64,000 nt of DNA from Planctomycetota bacterium. Lineage in GTDB: Bacteria > Planctomycetota > UBA1135 > GCA-002686595. The notes under the pieces were generated by a model. The model was not told the origin of the DNA. It did not search any database and saw nothing but the letters and a program-made list of their open reading frames with translations. Shown piece by piece: positions 60,740 through 64,000 of this stretch. Position 1 is the first letter of the stretch. Each line of letters opens with the position of its first letter. The translations under genes and the position numbers were made by a program. The stretch spans positions 186,001-250,000 of the forward strand of contig JADYYP010000053.1 in assembly GCA_020853575.1 (NCBI GenBank). Direction: 5' to 3'.

Positions 60740-62310
60740 GCGCCGCGGCGCCAACGCAAACGCACGCGCCCCTCGAGCGGAGTGGCGAACGCGCGGTGGA
60801 TCGTCGCCGCGTCGATGGCCCGCACGCCATTGACCTCGAGCAGCTCGTCGCCCGCGCGCAAGCCCAGGCGTGCTCCCAGCGACTGCGGGTCGAGATCGAC
60901 GATGCGCGCACCCTCGAGATTGGCGCGCAGCTCTGCCTTCGCCGGAGCGCTGGTGCGCTCGACCTTGCAGCCCAGCTCGCTCCAAGCGCGCACGAAGTCG
61001 ACCGGCTCGGTGCTCGTGACGAGTGAACGCGTGCGGGTCGCTGCCGCTGGACCCAGGCGTTTCTCGACGAGCGCGAGGAAGTCATCGAGCGTCGGTGTGC
61101 GGCCACCGCGCTCCCAGCGCGCGTCGTTGTTGAACTCCCTCAGCCACGCGGCCAGGTCCGTGCGCGGCTCTCTCGCGCGCAGCGCCAGATCCATCCACGC
61201 CGCCAGCGCCAGGCCGCCGCTGTAGATCTGGTCATAGGCCTCGCGCGACGTGAAAAATGGCTCGCCGCCGGCGCCGACCAACGACGCTCGCGTGGACCGC
61301 GCCGCCTCTTCGTAGGTGAGCACGCGCCGCGCGAGGCTCTCCGCGAATTCCTCCCAACCGCCGGCGCCGGTTTGCGCGACGACCAAGTGCGCGAAGTAGT
61401 CGGTGAAGCCCTCGTTGAGGAAGCGCAACTCGTCCGGTGCGTCGTAGCGCGAGCTCGCCCAGGTGTGGAAGAACTCGTGGGCGCACAGGTGTGCGATGTT
61501 GGGCGCGGCGGCGCTCGCGGGAAGCCCGTGCATCACGCTCAAGACCAAGGCGCCTTGCTTGGCCGAGCCGGCGAAACCGCGCGTGTTCGAAGGCGTGAAC
61601 AGGAACAGGAAGTGCTCGAACGGCCGCACGCCGAAGAGCTCGAGCTCCGCGCGCGCGATGTCCTCGATCAGCGGCGCGGCCAAGGGCTCGAACTCGAGCT
61701 CGCTGGGCGCGAACAGCGTCTCGACGCGCGCGCCACCGACCTCGACCGTGCGCGACTTCCACGCGCCGAACGCGACGATCGAATCCTCGAGCGCGTGCCG
61801 ATTCGCGGGCTCGAACTCACCCGGCGCGGTGGCGTGCCAGGGCGCGAACACCGGCCAGGCGTCGGGCAGCGAGAAGCGCACGCGCAGCTGTTTGGGGTCG
61901 TCGAGCAGCGCGAACACCGCGCCCGTCGTCAGCATCCCATGGTCGGCCTCGATGTAGGGGTGCTCGTAGGCGTCGCGCTCGGCGACTTCGGGCACGTCGC
62001 GGTGCGTCAGCGCGATGCCGTACGAGAGCTCGACCTCGCGCGCATCGCCCTTGATCAACCTCCACTCGTACGGGTCCGTGCGGTCGATCTCGATCTCGCG
62101 CCCTCCAGCGCGCGCCTGCGGCACGCGCGAAAAACGCGGCCCGGGCAAGGCCACGAAGGCGTATTGGCGCGGCATGCGGACCACGAGCTCGCCGGGCGGG
62201 AGTTGGCGCAGCTGCGCGACGACGTCGACGCGCCGCTCCGACGGAGGCGCGACGGTCACCGCGTACTCAGCCTGCTGGGGAAGTGCAACGAGCGCTAGGA
62301 GCATGGGCAT
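60664..62310 (-). CDS. M61-like metallopeptidase with PDZ domain (548 aa)
   Basis: The zinc motif AHEFFHTW (HExxH plus Trp) near residue 278 and the downstream glutamate in FLNEGFTDYFAHL are those of M61 glycyl aminopeptidases. The N-terminal beta domain (about 15-160) fits the family, and a C-terminal PDZ domain begins near 455 (ARIVDLDPQSLGARLGLRAGDELLEVNG). The start MPMLLALVALPQQA gives only a short hydrophobic segment, so export is likely but not certain; ATG at 62304 is an alternative and a stop codon lies four codons upstream. The gene converges on, and overlaps, the propeller kinase gene. Confidence 0.87.
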   Translation of the reverse strand: MPMLLALVALPQQAEYAVTVAPPSERRVDVVAQLRQLPPGELVVRMPRQYAFVALPGPRFSRVPQARAGGREIEIDRTDPYEWRLIKGDAREVELSYGIALTHRDVPEVAERDAYEHPYIEADHGMLTTGAVFALLDDPKQLRVRFSLPDAWPVFAPWHATAPGEFEPANRHALEDSIVAFGAWKSRTVEVGGARVETLFAPSELEFEPLAAPLIEDIARAELELFGVRPFEHFLFLFTPSNTRGFAGSAKQGALVLSVMHGLPASAAAPNIAHLCAHEFFHTWASSRYDAPDELRFLNEGFTDYFAHLVVAQTGAGGWEEFAESLARRVLTYEEAARSTRASLVGAGGEPFFTSREAYDQIYSGGLALAAWMDLALRAREPRTDLAAWLREFNNDARWERGGRTPTLDDFLALVEKRLGPAAATRTRSLVTSTEPVDFVRAWSELGCKVERTSAPAKAELRANLEGARIVDLDPQSLGARLGLRAGDELLEVNGVRAIDAATIHRAFATPLEGRVRLRWRRGAQELGVDEPLPVETKLRLDSAPWRS

Positions 62311-62374
62311 GGCGCTGCGCTACGACGTGTCCTTGGGGATGTTGGTCGGACTGTGCGGGTGCGCGAATGTGCGG

Positions 62375-62407
62375 CGAGGCCGCGCGACACGTCGTCGCAC
62401 GGCCTCG
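62375..62407 (-). terminator. large hairpin terminator of the secreted protein gene
   Basis: CGAGGCCG (62375-62382) pairs with CGGCCTCG (62400-62407), and inside it GCGAC (62384-62388) with GTCGC (62394-62398), leaving a five-base loop. It lies 33 bases beyond the stop of the minus-strand gene at 62440. Confidence 0.55.
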
Positions 62408-62439
62408 TCTCGGAGTCTGAGCGCCGACTGCGCCGCCCG

Positions 62440-63741
62440 TCACGGACAGAACGTCACGGCGATCGCATCGCTGGTGTTGAACGTCAGCGGTCCGCCGATC
62501 GGGTCGCGGAACACGAGCTGGAAGTTCCACGTCGAGCCCGGCGTGATCAGGCTCGAGGGCTGGGACGGGTCACCGAAGTCCAGCTGATACAGAGCCGTCC
62601 CGCCGAGGTCCGAGAACACCACCGGCAAGCGCCGGAAGGTTCCCGCGACGCACAGATTGCCGTCGCCGAAGGGCGTGAAGGCCTGCTTGGAGCCCATGCA
62701 GAAGCGACCCGCGTGCTGCGGCGGAACGCCGTGCGCCATCAGGCCGAAGCCGTTGAGGAACAGTGATGTGGAGCCCAGCGACATCACCTGCGCGCCGCTC
62801 GAGTAGGTGTTGGGCGTCGCCGAGCAGTAGCTGACCGATTCGCACACGGTCGTGCCGCTCGCGCTCCAATCGAGGTCGACCAGCGAGTCGAACACGAGCT
62901 CGCCGATCGTCAGGTCGAGCAACAGGTGCGCGGTGTTCCCCGGGGGCAGGATCGTCGGCACGTCCAACACGTAGTCGTCGATCGTCTGTCCCGGCGCCGG
63001 ATCGGGGATGGTCTGCGTGTTCTTCTGATCGACCGTCAACGTGAACACCGGGAGCGCTCCACGGACGTCGAGTGAACCGACCATGGGCAGCGGGAAGGGC
63101 ACCGGGCCGACCGCGCTCTGGTTGCCGAGCACGTCGATGTCGAAGGACAGCGAGGTCGGAACCAGCGCCGTGAAGTCGAACACGCCGGGCACCGCGCTGG
63201 CGACCAGCGCACCGGGCACTGGGCCGCCGCTCTGCGCGAGGACGATGTCGTCGACGGTGATTTGGCCGAGCGGCAGCGGCAAGGTGAAGCCGCCGACGAA
63301 CAGCGAGTTGGGCTGTTGCGTGCGGAAGGTCTGATAGAGCAACTCGAGCGTGATGTCGCCGACGCCCGGGTCCTTGCCCAGCGCGGACACCGCCAGGTTC
63401 GAGATCAACGCGAGCCCGTTCTGCAGGTCGACCGAGGCCGTGAAGCCTCCGCTGGGAGCTCCGACGAAGTCGGTGTCGCCGACCAACGCCGCGTCCATGT
63501 CGAACGCCGTGTTGGGGCAGGCTCCGAACAAGTTGGTGCAGGTGAGCGTGCCCGTGGGGTTGTTGACGGCGTCGTGGTTGCCGATCGCCGAGCCGGGCAG
63601 TTCCAGGCGCAGGCTGGAGGCGATCGAGGTCGTGCTCAGGTTCGGATCGAGCGCGAATTGGTAGTTCTGGGCGGGGCACAGCGAAGCCAGCGTCGCCACT
63701 GTCAGCGACCAGGCCAGGGGGCGGAGTGTGGGGGAGTGCAT
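62440..63741 (-). CDS. secreted protein with planctomycete-type C-terminal domain (433 aa)
   Basis: A signal peptide covers residues 1-24 (LTVATLASLCPAQ). Residues 25-300 form beta-rich domains resembling cadherin- or choice-of-anchor-type modules. The last 130 residues begin near SYCSATPNTYSSGAQ and include GRFCMGSKQAFTPFGDGNLCV, FQLVFRDPIGGPLTFNTSDA and a final VTFCP. I associate this domain, from memory, with the C terminus of dozens of exported proteins per genome in one planctomycete lineage, which suggests a sorting or surface-anchoring signal; that role is inference. It has its own terminator-like hairpin. Confidence 0.85.
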   Translation of the reverse strand: MHSPTLRPLAWSLTVATLASLCPAQNYQFALDPNLSTTSIASSLRLELPGSAIGNHDAVNNPTGTLTCTNLFGACPNTAFDMDAALVGDTDFVGAPSGGFTASVDLQNGLALISNLAVSALGKDPGVGDITLELLYQTFRTQQPNSLFVGGFTLPLPLGQITVDDIVLAQSGGPVPGALVASAVPGVFDFTALVPTSLSFDIDVLGNQSAVGPVPFPLPMVGSLDVRGALPVFTLTVDQKNTQTIPDPAPGQTIDDYVLDVPTILPPGNTAHLLLDLTIGELVFDSLVDLDWSASGTTVCESVSYCSATPNTYSSGAQVMSLGSTSLFLNGFGLMAHGVPPQHAGRFCMGSKQAFTPFGDGNLCVAGTFRRLPVVFSDLGGTALYQLDFGDPSQPSSLITPGSTWNFQLVFRDPIGGPLTFNTSDAIAVTFCP

Positions 63742-63873
63742 GCGGGGAGCGGGTGCGCGCGCGGCGCCTGGAATCTGGGGGCTGTGGGATAGGAGGTTGC
63801 AATCCTCGCCGAGCGCGCGCGCCGCGGCAAGTGCGGGAGGACGCGGGCTCCCGGGGGCGCTCGCGAGCGGCGC

Positions 63874-64000
63874 TCAGCGCGGCGGGTGCTCGAGATGGAA
63901 AGCGGTCGCCTCTTGCCAAGCCTCGGCCAGGGCGACCAGGCGCGCTTCTGCAAACAGCTGACCACTGAAGGCCACGCCGCGCAGCGCGCCGCGCGGCGCG
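63874..64000 (-). CDS. probable amidase, C-terminal fragment (5' end outside window)
   Basis: Only the last 41 residues are inside the window, in a frame that enters from the right edge and stops at 63874-63876. The sequence LRGVAFSGQLFAEARL followed by ALAEAWQEATAFHLEHPPR matches the usual end of amidase-signature enzymes (the GatA-like family), where a strand with G-V-x-F-x-G is followed by a helix and a short H-x-x-x-PP tail. The catalytic Ser-Ser-Lys triad lies outside the window, so substrate and activity cannot be judged. Confidence 0.6.
   Translation of the reverse strand, partial: APRGALRGVAFSGQLFAEARLVALAEAWQEATAFHLEHPPR

Overview
The window is GC-rich bacterial DNA with dense coding, many GTG/TTG starts and few Shine-Dalgarno sites. 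It looks like chromosomal DNA of a planctomycete. The main reason is the repertoire of secreted proteins with recurring cysteine-containing C-terminal domains (44969-45463, 55697-56656, 62440-63741), which I associate from memory with the Saltatorellus/Pla133/Pla163-type planctomycetes. The lineage is an inference; no rRNA, tRNA, CRISPR array, phage or insertion sequence was seen.

Layout. 1-9 kb: the end of an ABC permease, an intergenic stretch with a strong terminator and a possible small RNA, a sugar-nucleotide epimerase, a 70-residue zinc-ribbon protein, ATP-type PEP carboxykinase with a good terminator, a TPR protein, a soluble hybrid histidine kinase, a CBS-pair protein, a SufT/MIP18-type protein, and a secreted protein. 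The secreted protein's reading frame is interrupted by one UGA after a cysteine and then continues for 54 codon-like codons: a candidate selenoprotein. 9-25.4 kb: a seven-gene, tightly coupled operon of the MoxR/DUF58/von Willebrand factor A (Bat-like) type, ending in a 2174-residue exported TPR protein. 25.4-33 kb: a DMT transporter, a pair of exported amidohydrolases (one lacking its metal-binding HxH, one with a degenerate second domain fused on), and a DUF4382-type lipoprotein.

33-45 kb holds an almost complete heme pathway. One minus-strand operon runs hemA, a hemC-hemD fusion, hemB, hemL, a histidine kinase, an OmpR-type regulator, hemE, hemN and hemY; hemH is divergent. Stop/start overlaps of the ATGA/GTGA kind link most of these genes. 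Together they convert glutamyl-tRNA to protoheme by the C5, protoporphyrin-dependent route, with a two-component system built into the same transcript.

45-52 kb carries small lipoproteins, small zinc-ribbon and membrane proteins, an AIM24-like protein and several genes I do not recognise. 52-55.6 kb is a sulfate-activation cluster: ribbon-helix-helix protein, ATP sulfurylase, a sulfatase-fold protein and APS kinase. It would make APS and PAPS and is preceded by a leader with an orphan terminator. 55.7-64 kb holds a secreted protein, a large beta-propeller hybrid sensor kinase, an M61-like peptidase with a PDZ domain, another secreted protein and the C-terminal end of a probable amidase.

A -10-like heptamer ([C/G/T]TAnnnT) sits 10-70 bases before at least ten genes, often so close that the messages would be almost leaderless. 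That fits the scarcity of Shine-Dalgarno sites.
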